From Actinoplanes sp. KI2 (GTDB lineage: Bacteria; Actinomycetota; Actinomycetes; Mycobacteriales; Micromonosporaceae): a stretch of DNA of 64,000 bases. Below, piece after piece: positions 1 to 9,800 of this stretch (the first letter of the stretch is position 1; every line of letters begins with the position of its first letter). A program made the translations under genes and the position numbers. The DNA is taken from assembly GCF_025630775.1 (NCBI RefSeq), contig NZ_JAOSZE010000014.1, positions 144,095 to 208,094 of the forward strand, given 5' to 3'. The notes under the pieces were generated by a model. That model had not been told where the DNA came from. It saw only the letters and a list, made by a program, of their open reading frames with translations, and searched no databases.

Positions 1-2
1 GG

Positions 3-3000
3 CTCGCCGGCGGCGGATGGTCGGTACGGTTGTTCACCCCGGGCCGCTCGCCCCTCGACGAGCTCGCGGCCCAGCTGGGCGCCGCGACCGAGATGCCGGC
101 CGAGCAGGTGGCGGCCGATCTGCGCGAGTGTCCCGCCCGCGCGGCGGACTACGCCCGGCGCGCCGATCCCGAGTCGCACCGCCTGCTGCTCGTCGTCGAC
201 CAGTTCGAGGAGACCTTCACCACCTGCGTCGACGGTACGCAGCGGCAGTCGTTCGTCACCGCGCTGTGCGCCGCGGCCGGGCCGGGCCGCGCCCTGGTCG
301 TGATCGGACTCCGGGCCGACTTCTACGCTCCGCTGCTGCGGCATCCCGAGCTCGTCGCGGCGGTGCGCGCGCACCAGCTCACGGTCGCGCCGATGGCGGA
401 CGAGGAGCTGCGCCGCGCGATCACCGAACCGGCCCGCAAGGCCGGCGTCGAGGTGGCGGACGGCCTCGTCGAGCTGCTGCTCAGCGAGGTCGGCTCCGGC
501 GAGGTTCGCGGCCGGGCACACGACGCCGCCGTACTCCCGCTGCTGTCGCACGCGCTGCTCGCGACCTGGCAGCACAGCCGCGACCGCCGGCTCACCGTCG
601 CCGACTATCGCGAGGTCGGCGGCATCGACCGGGCCGTCGCGGCCTCCGCCGACGCGGTGTACGCGGAGTTCGACGAACACCGGCGGCACCTCGCGCGGCA
701 GGTGTTCCTCGGCCTGGTGCACATCGCCGCGGATGCGCCGGACACCCGGCGCCGGCGCGACTGGGCCGAGCTCGTCGCCGAGTGCGACGGCTCGACCGAT
801 CAGGTGACCGAGGTGCTCGACCGGTTCGTCGCCCAGCGACTGATCACCGTGGACGCCGACCGGGTCCAGCTCAGCCACGAGGCGCTGCTGACCGCCTGGC
901 CGCTGCTGCGCGGGTGGCTCGAGGTCGACCGCGCCGGCATGCTCACCCGACGCCACCTCGTCGAGGCCGCCACCACCTGGCAGCGGGAACAGCGGTGCCC
1001 CACCGCCCTGTACCGCGGCGCCCGGCTCGCGGCGGCCCAGGAATGGGCGCAGCGCACCGGCGCACCGGCCCTCAACCCGGTGGCCCGCGACTTCCTGGCC
1101 GCCTCGGTGGCGCGCGAGCTCGCCGAGCAGGCCGCCGCCCGGCGCCGGACCCGCCGCCTGCGCCAGCTGGTCGCCGCGCTCACCGTGCTGTTCCTGCTCA
1201 CCACCACGATGACCCTGCTGGCCGCGCGGGCCGGGCAGATCTCCACCCGGCAGCGGGACGAGGCGGTGTCCCGGCAGGTCGCCCAGGAGGTCGACCCGCT
1301 CCGCGGTGACAACCCGGCCCTGGCCAACCAGCTGAGCCTCGCCGCGTACCGCCTGGCCCAGACCTCGGAGGCGCGGGGCGCGCTGCTCAGCTCGTTCGCG
1401 GCGCCGTACAACATCCGGCTGACCGGGCACACCGGGTACGTGCACGACGTGAAGTTCAGCCCCGACCGCCGGCTGCTCGCCAGCGCCGGCAGCGACCGGA
1501 CCGTCCGGCTGTGGGACACCAGCGCCGCACACCGCCCGACGCTGCGGGCCGTGCTCGACGCGGCATCGGACTACGTGTCGTCGGTGACGTTCAGCCCGGA
1601 CAGCGCCACCCTCGTCACCACCAGCGCCGATCGCACGGTGGCCCTGTGGGACGTCCGGGACCCGAGCCACGTCACCCGGATCACCGTCCTCACCGGTCAT
1701 CGCGGCTCCGTCGACCAGGCGGCGTTCAGCCCGGACGGCCGCACCCTGGCCACCGCCGGCGCCGACCGCACCATCCGGCTGTGGGACGTCGCGGATCGGG
1801 CGCACCCCCGCCCACTGGTCACCCTCACCGGTAGGCGGGCGTGGTTCGCCGTGGCGTTCAGCCCGGACGGGCGGACCCTGGCCGGCGGCGACGAGCGCGA
1901 CGTCCGGCTCTGGGACGTCACCGATCCGCGGCGGCCCGCCGGCACGCTGACCGGACACACCGCCGTGGTGAGCATGATCGCGTTCAGCCCGGACGGACGG
2001 ACCCTGGCCACCGCGAGCTACGACCACACCGCCCGGCTGTGGGACCTCGCCCGCGGCACGTCGAGCGTCGTGCGGGGCCACACCGGCCTGGTCTACTCCG
2101 TCGCGTTCAGCCCGGACGGCCGCACCCTGGCCACCGGCAGCGGTGACGCCACGGCCCGGTTGTGGAACGTGGCGAACCCGGGCCGGCCGGTGCCGATCAC
2201 CACCCTCGACCCGCACGCCGACGAGCCCGGCGACACGAACGCCATTGCCGGGGTCGCGTTCAGCCCCGACGGCCAGACCCTGGCCACCGGCAGCTACGAC
2301 TACACCGTACGGCTGTGGGAGCTGACCGGCCCGGCGCCGACCGGACAGCCGGACGCCGTCCGCCCCCTGCAGTTCGGCCCGGACGATCGCCGGCTGCTGC
2401 TCGGCCCCGGCCGGGCGCCGACGGTACGGGTGTGGACGGTCGACGACCGGTCCGGGCTCACCGACCCGATCGACGTCCCCGCGGCCGGGTCGGTGACCTT
2501 CTGCCAGAACTCCCGGCTGCTCGTCGCCGCGACCGCGACCACCGTAGGGCTGTCCGACCTGAGCGACCCGCGGCACGTCACGCGCTTGTCGCGACTGCCG
2601 CACGGCCTGGTCGACGACGTACCGCTGCCCGTGTGCAGCCCCGACGGGCACCTGCTGGCGGTGCTCGGCGCGCGCAGCCGGGCCGCGCGGCTCTGGGACA
2701 TCACCGATGCCCGCCACCCGGTCGCGCTGTCCGCGTTCTCGGCGAGGAGCCACGCCAACGCGCTGAACATGGCCATCTTCAGCACCGACAGCCGCATCCT
2801 GGCAACCGCCGGCCTCGACCACACGGCCCGGTTGTGGGACCTGACCGACCCGCGCCGCCCGATCGAGGCGGGAACGCTGGCCGGCCACACCGACGCGGTC
2901 AACACGGCCGCGTTCGGCCCGGTCGGCCACGTCCTCGCGACCGGCGCCAACGACGGCACCATCCGGCTGTGGGACGTCCGCGACCCCTACCGTCCCGCCG

Positions 3001-3374
3001 CTCTCGCCACCCTGACCGGGCACACTGCGTACGTCGAGGAGGTCCGGTTCAGCCCGGACGGCCGGACGCTCGCCAGCAGCAGCGGCGACCACACCGTACG
3101 GCTGTGGAACGTCGCCGACCCCCGCCGGCCGGCCAAGATCGCGACTCTGACCGGCCACGCCGCCACCGTGAGCACCGTGGCGTTCACCTCGGACGGCCGG
3201 CATCTGGCCACGGCCGGCGCGGACGGCACGGTCCGGTCCTGGGACCTGAACCTGGAGCGGGTGGCCGACCGGATCTGCGCGCTCGCCTACCCGACGCTCA
3301 CCCGCACCGAATGGGCGAGCCATTTTCCCGGCATCGACTACCGGCCGCCGTGCCGTACGGCGCCGTCCGGATAA
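3..3374 (+). CDS. nSTAND1 NTPase with 14 WD40 repeats, 5'-truncated by window edge
   Basis: The reading frame is open to the first base of the window, so the true start and the Walker A loop lie upstream; a TTG at 30 is only an internal codon. The visible part starts inside a STAND NTPase domain of the nSTAND1 type: Walker B LLLVVDQFEETF, then RADFY and HALLATW. A single hydrophobic segment (about residues 380-400 counted from position 30) follows. The rest holds 14 WD40 units ending in RLWD or a variant, enough for two seven-bladed propellers. Units 8-10 are degenerate. Such proteins are thought to act as signal-responsive switches or in conflict and developmental signalling; the ligand here is unknown. 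The family assignment is firm, the role is inference. Confidence 0.88.
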   Translation, partial: LAGGGWSVRLFTPGRSPLDELAAQLGAATEMPAEQVAADLRECPARAADYARRADPESHRLLLVVDQFEETFTTCVDGTQRQSFVTALCAAAGPGRALVVIGLRADFYAPLLRHPELVAAVRAHQLTVAPMADEELRRAITEPARKAGVEVADGLVELLLSEVGSGEVRGRAHDAAVLPLLSHALLATWQHSRDRRLTVADYREVGGIDRAVAASADAVYAEFDEHRRHLARQVFLGLVHIAADAPDTRRRRDWAELVAECDGSTDQVTEVLDRFVAQRLITVDADRVQLSHEALLTAWPLLRGWLEVDRAGMLTRRHLVEAATTWQREQRCPTALYRGARLAAAQEWAQRTGAPALNPVARDFLAASVARELAEQAAARRRTRRLRQLVAALTVLFLLTTTMTLLAARAGQISTRQRDEAVSRQVAQEVDPLRGDNPALANQLSLAAYRLAQTSEARGALLSSFAAPYNIRLTGHTGYVHDVKFSPDRRLLASAGSDRTVRLWDTSAAHRPTLRAVLDAASDYVSSVTFSPDSATLVTTSADRTVALWDVRDPSHVTRITVLTGHRGSVDQAAFSPDGRTLATAGADRTIRLWDVADRAHPRPLVTLTGRRAWFAVAFSPDGRTLAGGDERDVRLWDVTDPRRPAGTLTGHTAVVSMIAFSPDGRTLATASYDHTARLWDLARGTSSVVRGHTGLVYSVAFSPDGRTLATGSGDATARLWNVANPGRPVPITTLDPHADEPGDTNAIAGVAFSPDGQTLATGSYDYTVRLWELTGPAPTGQPDAVRPLQFGPDDRRLLLGPGRAPTVRVWTVDDRSGLTDPIDVPAAGSVTFCQNSRLLVAATATTVGLSDLSDPRHVTRLSRLPHGLVDDVPLPVCSPDGHLLAVLGARSRAARLWDITDARHPVALSAFSARSHANALNMAIFSTDSRILATAGLDHTARLWDLTDPRRPIEAGTLAGHTDAVNTAAFGPVGHVLATGANDGTIRLWDVRDPYRPAALATLTGHTAYVEEVRFSPDGRTLASSSGDHTVRLWNVADPRRPAKIATLTGHAATVSTVAFTSDGRHLATAGADGTVRSWDLNLERVADRICALAYPTLTRTEWASHFPGIDYRPPCRTAPSG

Positions 3375-3498
3375 CTGCCTGACCTCGTCCGGGCTTGTCC
3401 GGACAACGCCGTCGAGCCTTCCGCAGCCGGCTCCGGGGCCGGATCGTCTTCGGCAGACGTCCGGCACCGAACGCCGGCTACGAAAGGATCTCTCCAAA

Positions 3499-4014
3499 AT
3501 GGTCAAGAACCCCGTCCAGGCCCTGAAGCGCACGATCGTCGGCGTCACCGCCGCCCTGGCCGCCACCGCGGGCTTCGCCGTCGCTGCCGCGCCCGCCCAG
3601 GCCGGTCCGATCGGCGGCTGTGCCGAGCTGCGCGCGTTCTACCTGAACCTCGGGACCGGTGGCGACGACCTGCGGGACAACTCGGAGGTCATCGTGTGGC
3701 TGACCCAGCGCAACGGCGGGGGCGACGTCGAGCTCCAGCACGTCACGGGCGGGATCGGCAACTGGAGCAACCAGAGCTACTCGCGCGGCTACCAGAACGC
3801 GAACTGGCACGTGAACAGCTGCGACGTGACCGGCATCAAGGTCCGCATGATCTCCCACAACGGCACCTTCCAGGGCGACGACAACTGGAACATGGAGTCG
3901 ATCACCCTGAACGCGTACGCCGACGGGGGCTCCCCGGCCTACGCGATCTCCGCCAACGGCAACCCGGTCAAGCGGTTCACCGGCAGCAGCCAGTGGTGGT
4001 CGATGCTCGGCTGA
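3499..4014 (+). CDS. Small secreted protein with GDDLR and DNWNM motifs
   Basis: A 171-residue protein with a Sec signal: basic KNPVQALKRT, a hydrophobic core, then AAAPAQA and cleavage near residue 35. An AAAGGA ribosome site lies 10 bases before the ATG. The mature part is about 135 residues, has two cysteines (GGCAEL and NSCDV) that could form a disulfide, and carries the motifs GTGGDDLRDNSEV and DNWNMESITL. I recall this pattern from secreted beta-sandwich proteins of Streptomyces of unknown function. No catalytic motif is visible. It stands alone, with a strong hairpin terminator after it. Confidence 0.8.
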   Translation: MVKNPVQALKRTIVGVTAALAATAGFAVAAAPAQAGPIGGCAELRAFYLNLGTGGDDLRDNSEVIVWLTQRNGGGDVELQHVTGGIGNWSNQSYSRGYQNANWHVNSCDVTGIKVRMISHNGTFQGDDNWNMESITLNAYADGGSPAYAISANGNPVKRFTGSSQWWSMLG

Positions 4015-4024
4015 CGCAGCCGCA

Positions 4025-4069
4025 CGTGTGGGGCGGGGAGGCCCGGGACCGGCCACCCCGCCCCACACG
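4025..4069 (+). terminator. Hairpin terminator after secreted protein gene
   Basis: A perfect 14-bp inverted repeat (CGTGTGGGGCGGGG at 4025-4038, its complement at 4056-4069) with a 17-base loop, starting 10 bases after the stop codon. There is no U-run, as is usual for actinobacterial terminators. Confidence 0.75.
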
Positions 4070-4132
4070 CGCATGCCAGGACGTTCGCTCACCGAACCCG
4101 CCGTACGGGTCTTCCGCCCGGGCCGGCAAGAG

Positions 4133-4798
4133 TCAGCCTGCTGCTGATTGAAGTTCGGCCTGCCAGGCTCGGAAACGTTCACGCATCGCCGCAACCTGGG
4201 TGGATCCGAGACCGTAGTCGATGAAGTCCTGATCGTCGAAGCGACCGATCATGCCGAGCATCTGGGCGAAGAACCGCCTGTCGAAGCCGGAATCAGCCTC
4301 CGAAGCCAGAGCGCAGAGCCGCTCCGGGGTGTACCGGCCACCTGTGATTGCGGCGTCGATATCGATGAAGTCTCGTGCTGCCGCACGGTTGTACAGGGCA
4401 TCCATCTTGCCCGCCATCACGTCGTCGGGGTGCAGGACCGGGCCGATCTGCATCTCAACGGGTGGTTGGGCACGCCAGTTGGCGACGAGCTCCACCCGGT
4501 GTTGCTGGTTCGGGCTGGCCGCTTGACTGACATGTAGTCGGGCGAAGGTCTCGGTACGAAGATCGACCACGACGTCGAATCCTGCGCCCTTGTAGGCGGC
4601 AACAACCGCATCCACGGCGGTCGGGAAGTCTGCGCGTCGTTGCCAGTCGGCGAAGAGGTCGACGTCTTCACTCGGTCTGTCGATGATGCCGTGCGCCGCG
4701 ACGGCGTGCCCGCCGGCCAGGGCGAAACCGAACGGACCACCCGCGCGCAGACCGATCTCGGCGAGTAACCGGTGCAGCGGCTCTGCCTCGCGAGGCAC
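4133..4798 (-). CDS. AbiEii-type nucleotidyltransferase, probable toxin
   Basis: A 221-residue nucleotidyltransferase-fold protein. The motif LAGGHAVAAHG followed by RPSEDVDLF matches the GG and DxD pattern of AbiEii and MNT-type toxins (type IV toxin-antitoxin families). The family works by transferring nucleotides to an RNA or protein target; the target here cannot be read from sequence. Start is GTG at 4798, which shares its first G with the stop codon of the upstream gene (TAGTG), implying translational coupling. The usual AbiEi antitoxin with a winged helix is absent, and a different small protein precedes it. Confidence 0.75.
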   Translation of the reverse strand: MPREAEPLHRLLAEIGLRAGGPFGFALAGGHAVAAHGIIDRPSEDVDLFADWQRRADFPTAVDAVVAAYKGAGFDVVVDLRTETFARLHVSQAASPNQQHRVELVANWRAQPPVEMQIGPVLHPDDVMAGKMDALYNRAAARDFIDIDAAITGGRYTPERLCALASEADSGFDRRFFAQMLGMIGRFDDQDFIDYGLGSTQVAAMRERFRAWQAELQSAAG

Positions 4799-5160
4799 TA
4801 TGCGGCTGCTCGGCGAGCTTCGGCGAGCACCGGGTGCTTGGCCTCCCAGGCAAGTCGCACCTGCGGAGGGAGGACCAGACCGGCCCAGAGACGCAGAAGC
4901 GTCGGTCCGTTCAGCCAGAGCTGAAGATCTTCGCTGTTGGTCGCCTCACGCAGGACGGTCTCATACATGCTGGCGAGCCTGCGTGGGTTGTCGAGGTCAT
5001 ATCTGGCACGCCCTGACCAATCAAGCCGTCGGCTGAGCATCACCTGGCCGGCAACTGGCCCGCACAGATCATCGAGCCGTTCGCTGACGACATACGGCCG
5101 CTGATCTGCGTACCGTGACCCGCGCGGCGCGCCTCGCCCAGGTTCGGTCGGCTCAGCCAC
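4798..5160 (-). CDS. Small partner of AbiEii-type protein, putative antitoxin
   Basis: About 120 residues from a GTG at 5160, chosen because AGAGGG (5170-5175) sits nine bases upstream; an ATG at 5178 in the same frame has no ribosome site. The C-terminal half has features I recall from small actinobacterial proteins encoded next to AbiEii-like genes: LDWSGRARYDLDNP, then RLASMYETVLREATNSED, then LWLNGPTLLRLW. No DNA-binding motif is obvious. Its stop overlaps the start of the toxin-like gene by one base. An antitoxin or accessory role is inferred from position and family memory only. Confidence 0.6.
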   Translation of the reverse strand: MAEPTEPGRGAPRGSRYADQRPYVVSERLDDLCGPVAGQVMLSRRLDWSGRARYDLDNPRRLASMYETVLREATNSEDLQLWLNGPTLLRLWAGLVLPPQVRLAWEAKHPVLAEARRAAA

Positions 5161-5413
5161 AATCCCGTGCCCTCTCATCCGCGTACCCGGCAAACGGTCA
5201 GGACCCGAGACGGATCCTATCGCCGAACGCGTGGTGCATGCGGGTGGCAGGAGGTCAAGCCCCGGCCACCCACCCACCGGAGAGCCCCGCCGAGCCCCAG
5301 AAAGAAGCGTCGGCGAGGCCTGGTGATCACTGGCATCTCAGCAGATCAGCTACCGTCCGCAGCAAGATGGCAAATCCCAACATATGCATGTTGAGCCGCA
5401 ACGAGGCAGTTCC

Positions 5414-6568
5414 TCAGCCCTTCAGGAGCTGCCGGGCCATGACGATGCGCTGCACCTGGTTGGTGCCCTCGTAGATCTGGGTGATCTTGGCGTCGCGCAT
5501 CATGCGCTCGACCGGGTAGTCGCGGGTGTAGCCGTAGCCGCCGAGCAGCTGGACGGCGTCGGTGGTGATCTCCATGGCGGCGTCCGAGGCGAAGCACTTG
5601 GCCGCCGCGCCGAAGTAGGTCAGGTCGGCGTCGCCGCGCTCGCTCTTCGCCGCGGCGGCGTAGGTGAGCTGGCGGGCCGCCTCGAGCTTCATGCCCATGT
5701 CGGCGAGCATGAACTGGATGCCCTGGAAGTCGGCGATGGGCTTGCCGAACTGCTTGCGCTCCTGGATGTAGCCCTTGGCGAAGTCGAGCGCGCCCTGCGC
5801 GATGCCGAGCGCCTGGGCCGCGATGGTCACCCGGGTGTGGTCGAGCGTCTTCATGGCCGTGGCGAAGCCGGTGCCCTCGTCGCCGATCATGCGGGAGGCG
5901 GGGATCCGGACGTTGTCGAAGTAGACCTCGCGGGTCGGCGAGCCCTTGATCCCCAGCTTCTTCTCCGGCGCACCGAACGACACCCCCTCGTCCGCCTTCT
6001 CGACGACGAAGGCGGAGATGCCGCGGGAGCGGGCGGACGGGTCGGTCGCCGCGAAGACGGTGTAGAACTCCGAGACGCCGGCGTTGGTGATCCACCGCTT
6101 CACGCCGTTGAGCACCCAGAAGTCACCGTCGCGGACCGCCCGGGTGGTCATCGAGGCGGCGTCCGAGCCCGCTTCCGGCTCGGAGAGGCAGTACGAGAAC
6201 ATCGCCTCGCCCGCGGCGACCTTCGGCAGGTACTGCTGCTTGACCGACTCGGACGCCGACAGCAGCAGCGGCAGCGTCCCCAGCTTGTTCACCGCCGGGA
6301 TCAGCGAGGACGACGCGCAGGCCCGGGCCACCTCTTCGATGACGATCGCCGTGGCGAGCGCGTCGGCGCCCGCTCCCCCGTACTCGGCCGGGATGTGCGG
6401 CGCGTGGAAGTCCGACGACCGCAAGGCATCGTAGGACGCCTTGGGGAACTCCCCGGTCTCGTCCGCCTCGGCGGCATGGGGCGCCACCCGGGCGTCGCAG
6501 ACCTCGCGCACCGCTGCGCGGATGGTCTCGTGGTCCTCCGGCAGCCGGTATACGTCGAACTCAGACAT
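5414..6568 (-). CDS. Acyl-CoA dehydrogenase
   Basis: A 384-residue flavoprotein of the acyl-CoA dehydrogenase family, which makes trans-2-enoyl-CoA in beta-oxidation and passes electrons to ETF. It shows the FAD and substrate signature YCLSEPEAGSDAASM, the central segment KLGIKGSPT, and the C-terminal catalytic glutamate in IYEGTNQVQRI (about residue 367), as in short- and branched-chain members. Length is normal for the family. AAAGGG precedes the ATG. It is monocistronic here; the nearest beta-oxidation partner is the thiolase near 57 kb. The exact chain-length preference cannot be told. Confidence 0.93.
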   Translation of the reverse strand: MSEFDVYRLPEDHETIRAAVREVCDARVAPHAAEADETGEFPKASYDALRSSDFHAPHIPAEYGGAGADALATAIVIEEVARACASSSLIPAVNKLGTLPLLLSASESVKQQYLPKVAAGEAMFSYCLSEPEAGSDAASMTTRAVRDGDFWVLNGVKRWITNAGVSEFYTVFAATDPSARSRGISAFVVEKADEGVSFGAPEKKLGIKGSPTREVYFDNVRIPASRMIGDEGTGFATAMKTLDHTRVTIAAQALGIAQGALDFAKGYIQERKQFGKPIADFQGIQFMLADMGMKLEAARQLTYAAAAKSERGDADLTYFGAAAKCFASDAAMEITTDAVQLLGGYGYTRDYPVERMMRDAKITQIYEGTNQVQRIVMARQLLKG

Positions 6569-6604
6569 GAAGATGGCCCTTTCGCCAAGACGAGGAGTAC
6601 CCCA

Positions 6605-6620
6605 ATGTTACTGGCAAGTA
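6605..6620 (-). promoter_or_regulatory. Candidate promoter and operator of acyl-CoA dehydrogenase gene
   Basis: On the minus strand a TAACAT -10-like hexamer (6610-6605) lies inside the small palindrome TACTGGCAAGTA (6609-6620, four-base arms). TetR-type regulators of acyl-CoA genes often bind such sites, but the arms are short and no -35 is clear. Confidence 0.3.
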
Positions 6621-6846
6621 GCGGGCACCCACCAGCGTTCGACCGGTATGCCGGACGTGACACTTCCCGGCACCGCCAGTGGGCATTTCGGTGGCGGGTC
6701 GCCCATCCGCGTGACAAGGTCTGCGGCGTTTCGCGCCCGTTTCCATAGATCTACGCCCGCGTGAGCCTGTTCTAATGAGGTGTCGTACCGGCATGCTCTA
6801 GTCATCCCCGGATGACTGGGCCGCCGGTGGGTGTCGAGGAGGTGCC

Positions 6847-9800
6847 GTGGCGCAGGCTGGACAGTCCGACAGCTACGACGAGGAGCTGGCTCGGATCGAT
6901 GCCTCCATCGCGGAACTGAAGATCCGCGATATGAACGCGGCCAAGGAGCGCACGCAGATCGCCGCCAAGATCCAGGCGGCGCAGTTCCAGCGCGACATCC
7001 TGTCGCACGCGAACACCCAGGCAAAAGCGAAAAAAGCAAAGAATCGTCGCGTACGGCGGAGGCCCGGCCCGGACTTCCCGCCGCCCCCGCCGCCGGGCGC
7101 GCATCAGGGCGAGGAGCCTCCGCCGCCGCCCGGGGCCCGGCCCACCGGAGCACCACCCCCGGCCGGCTCCACCCCGCCCCGCGACACCCCACCGCCCCCA
7201 CCCGGCGCCCGGCCGGCCGCCGCACCGGCAGGCGGTCCCCGAGGCGGCACCGGCACCGCACCGGCGGGCGGTCCCCGAGGCGGCACCGGCCGCGCTACCG
7301 GCCCCCGCCCCGACTGGGCGCCGCCCGGCTCCGCGCACACCGGCCCGCCCGGCGTGGCCACCGACGGCGTGACCGCGCTGGTCGACGACCCGCCGCCGAC
7401 CGAACGGGTCGGGCCGCCGCGCGAGCGGTCCGGCCCGCCGCCGCGCCGGGTCGGTCTCACCGGCGGCGAGCAGCACCCACCCGAGGCGTCCACCCAGTCG
7501 GTGCAAAACATCCTGCTCGCCATCGGCGCGCTGCTCATCGGCGTGGCCGCCGTGGTCTTCTCCGGCGTCGCGGTCAGCAACCCGCTGGCCCGCGCGGTCA
7601 TCCTGGCGATCTGCACCTCGGTCGCCCTGGTCGCCGCGCCCGGGATCGCGAAGCGCGGGCTGAGCTCGACCGCCGAGACCGTCGCGGCGGTCGGCCTGGC
7701 CCTGCTGCCGATGACCCTGTACGTGCTGCACGGCACCTCGCTGACCGGCCGCGACCGGGTCTCGCTGCCGCTCTACCTCGGCGTCACCTTCGCGATCACC
7801 TCGGTCGCGTCGTTCCTGTACGCCACCGCGGTCCGGCTCAGCGCGCCCCGGTACGCCACCGTCGTCGCCCTGCAACCGGTGCCGCTGCTGCTCGCGTACC
7901 CGTCGATCCAGAGCCCGGCCGGCTGGGGCATGGCCCTGGCCGTGGTGGCGCTGCTCGACCTGTTCCTGCTGACCACCGTGATCCGCGGCGGCCGGCTCGT
8001 GCCGCAGTGGCCGATCGGCCGTCCGGTCGCGGCCGACCGCGAGACGCTGGCCGCCGCCGACGCGGGCGCGGCCGACTACCTTCGCCGCGGCGACCCGGCC
8101 GACCCGGCGACCCATGCCCCCGGCTCCCCGCCGCGCCCCGAGTCGCGGCCCGAGGAGCCCGACCTGATCATCGGCGCGATGACCGGGCAGCGCCGCCGGT
8201 GGCTGCGTACCCGGATCTTCCCCGGCCCCCGGCCGGCCGGCGCCCCCGCCGCCGCCTCGGCCTCGCTGACCCCGCCGGCCACCCCGCCGTCGGCGGACTG
8301 GCTGCGCGAGCTCACCTTCGCGCTGCTCTGCGTGGCCAGCGCGGGCGCACTGCTCTACTCGTCGGTGGCGCTGCTGCAGGCCAGCATCGTGCCGGACGCG
8401 GTGCGCTCGGCCTTCGTGCTGGTGCTGGCCTCGGTCGTCGCGGTCGCCGCGGCCGGCCTGCTGCAAAACCTGCCGGCCCGGAACATCACCGGCGGCGTGC
8501 TCACCCTCGCGGTGATCGGCTCGGCGGCCCGGATCGCCGACGTGGTCGACCCGCGCTGGACGCTGGTGGTGGCCGCCGCCGCGGTGGCGGTCACCGGCGC
8601 GGTGATCGGTCTGCTGCCCGCCCCGATCCGGTCCGGCCCGGAGATCGCCTCGGCGGCCGCACTGGTGATCATCGGGATCTTCCTGACCGTCGACGGCATC
8701 CGGGCCGCGCTCGCCCCGCTGCAGGCCGCCCGCCCGGTCTGGCACGCCGACACGGCCGCGTACGCGCAGAAGATCGCCGAGGCGGCCGGGCCGTCCGGCT
8801 GGCTGCTCGCGTTCGCCGCGCTGCTGGTCACCATCGCCGCCGCGCTGGCGCTGCCGCGCAGCTGGCGGCACGAGGGCGCGGTGATCGGCGCCGCGCTGAC
8901 CGCGCTGGCCGTGCCCGCCTCGCTCGGCCTGCGCTGGTCCGAGGCGCCCTGGCCGCTGGTGCTCGCCTCGATCGCGATCGGCGCCGCCGGCCTGGCCGCG
9001 AGCAGCCGCCGGATAGCCATCACGCACGTCGCCGCGGCGGGCGCGGTCGGCCTGTTCGGCGCGGGCGCGGCGCTCAGCGCCGCCTGGCTCACCGCGGCCG
9101 TACTCACCGCGCTGGCCGGGGCCGGCGTGATGATCGCCGTGGCCGCCCGGCAGATCCCGATCCGGCTGTACGCGTGGCTGGTCGGCGACTGGGCCTCCGG
9201 CGCCGCCGCGCTCGCCCTGCCCGGCGCGGTGGTCACCGGCGCGCTCGCGGTCGCCGACCAGGGCCAGGGCCCGCCGCCCACCGAGGCAGTCACCGTGCCC
9301 GCGCTGGCCGTCGGCTTCCTGACCGTCGCCGCCACGCTCAGCTATGCCGCCGTCTTCCAGGTGGCCCGCCGCGAGATCAGCGCGCCGCTCACCGTCGGCA
9401 CCGGCCTGGGCGCGATCGCGCTGGCCATGGCCGCGCTGCTCGCGCCGGGCGCGACCCCGCCCGACATCTGGGTGGGCGCGCTGCTGCTGGTCGCCGCCGG
9501 CCTGCTGTTCTTCGCCAAGTCGATCGACAACGGCCGGCGCAGCGACCGGATGCTGGACGGGCCGGACATCGCGGCGGCCGCCGCCACGGTCGCGATCTGC
9601 GGCGCGCTGGCCCGGGTGTTCGCGCTGGCCTTCCCGAACGCGCCGCTGGCCGTGGCCGGCGTGGTCGTGCTGATCGTCTCGCTCGGCGTGGCCGCCCTGC
9701 CCGACGAGTGGCGCCGCGGCCCGGTCCGCGGGCTCGCCGCCGCCGGCGTGGTGGTCGGCGCGATCGCCGGCTGGCAGGCCCTCGCCGGCGGGCTGCGGAT

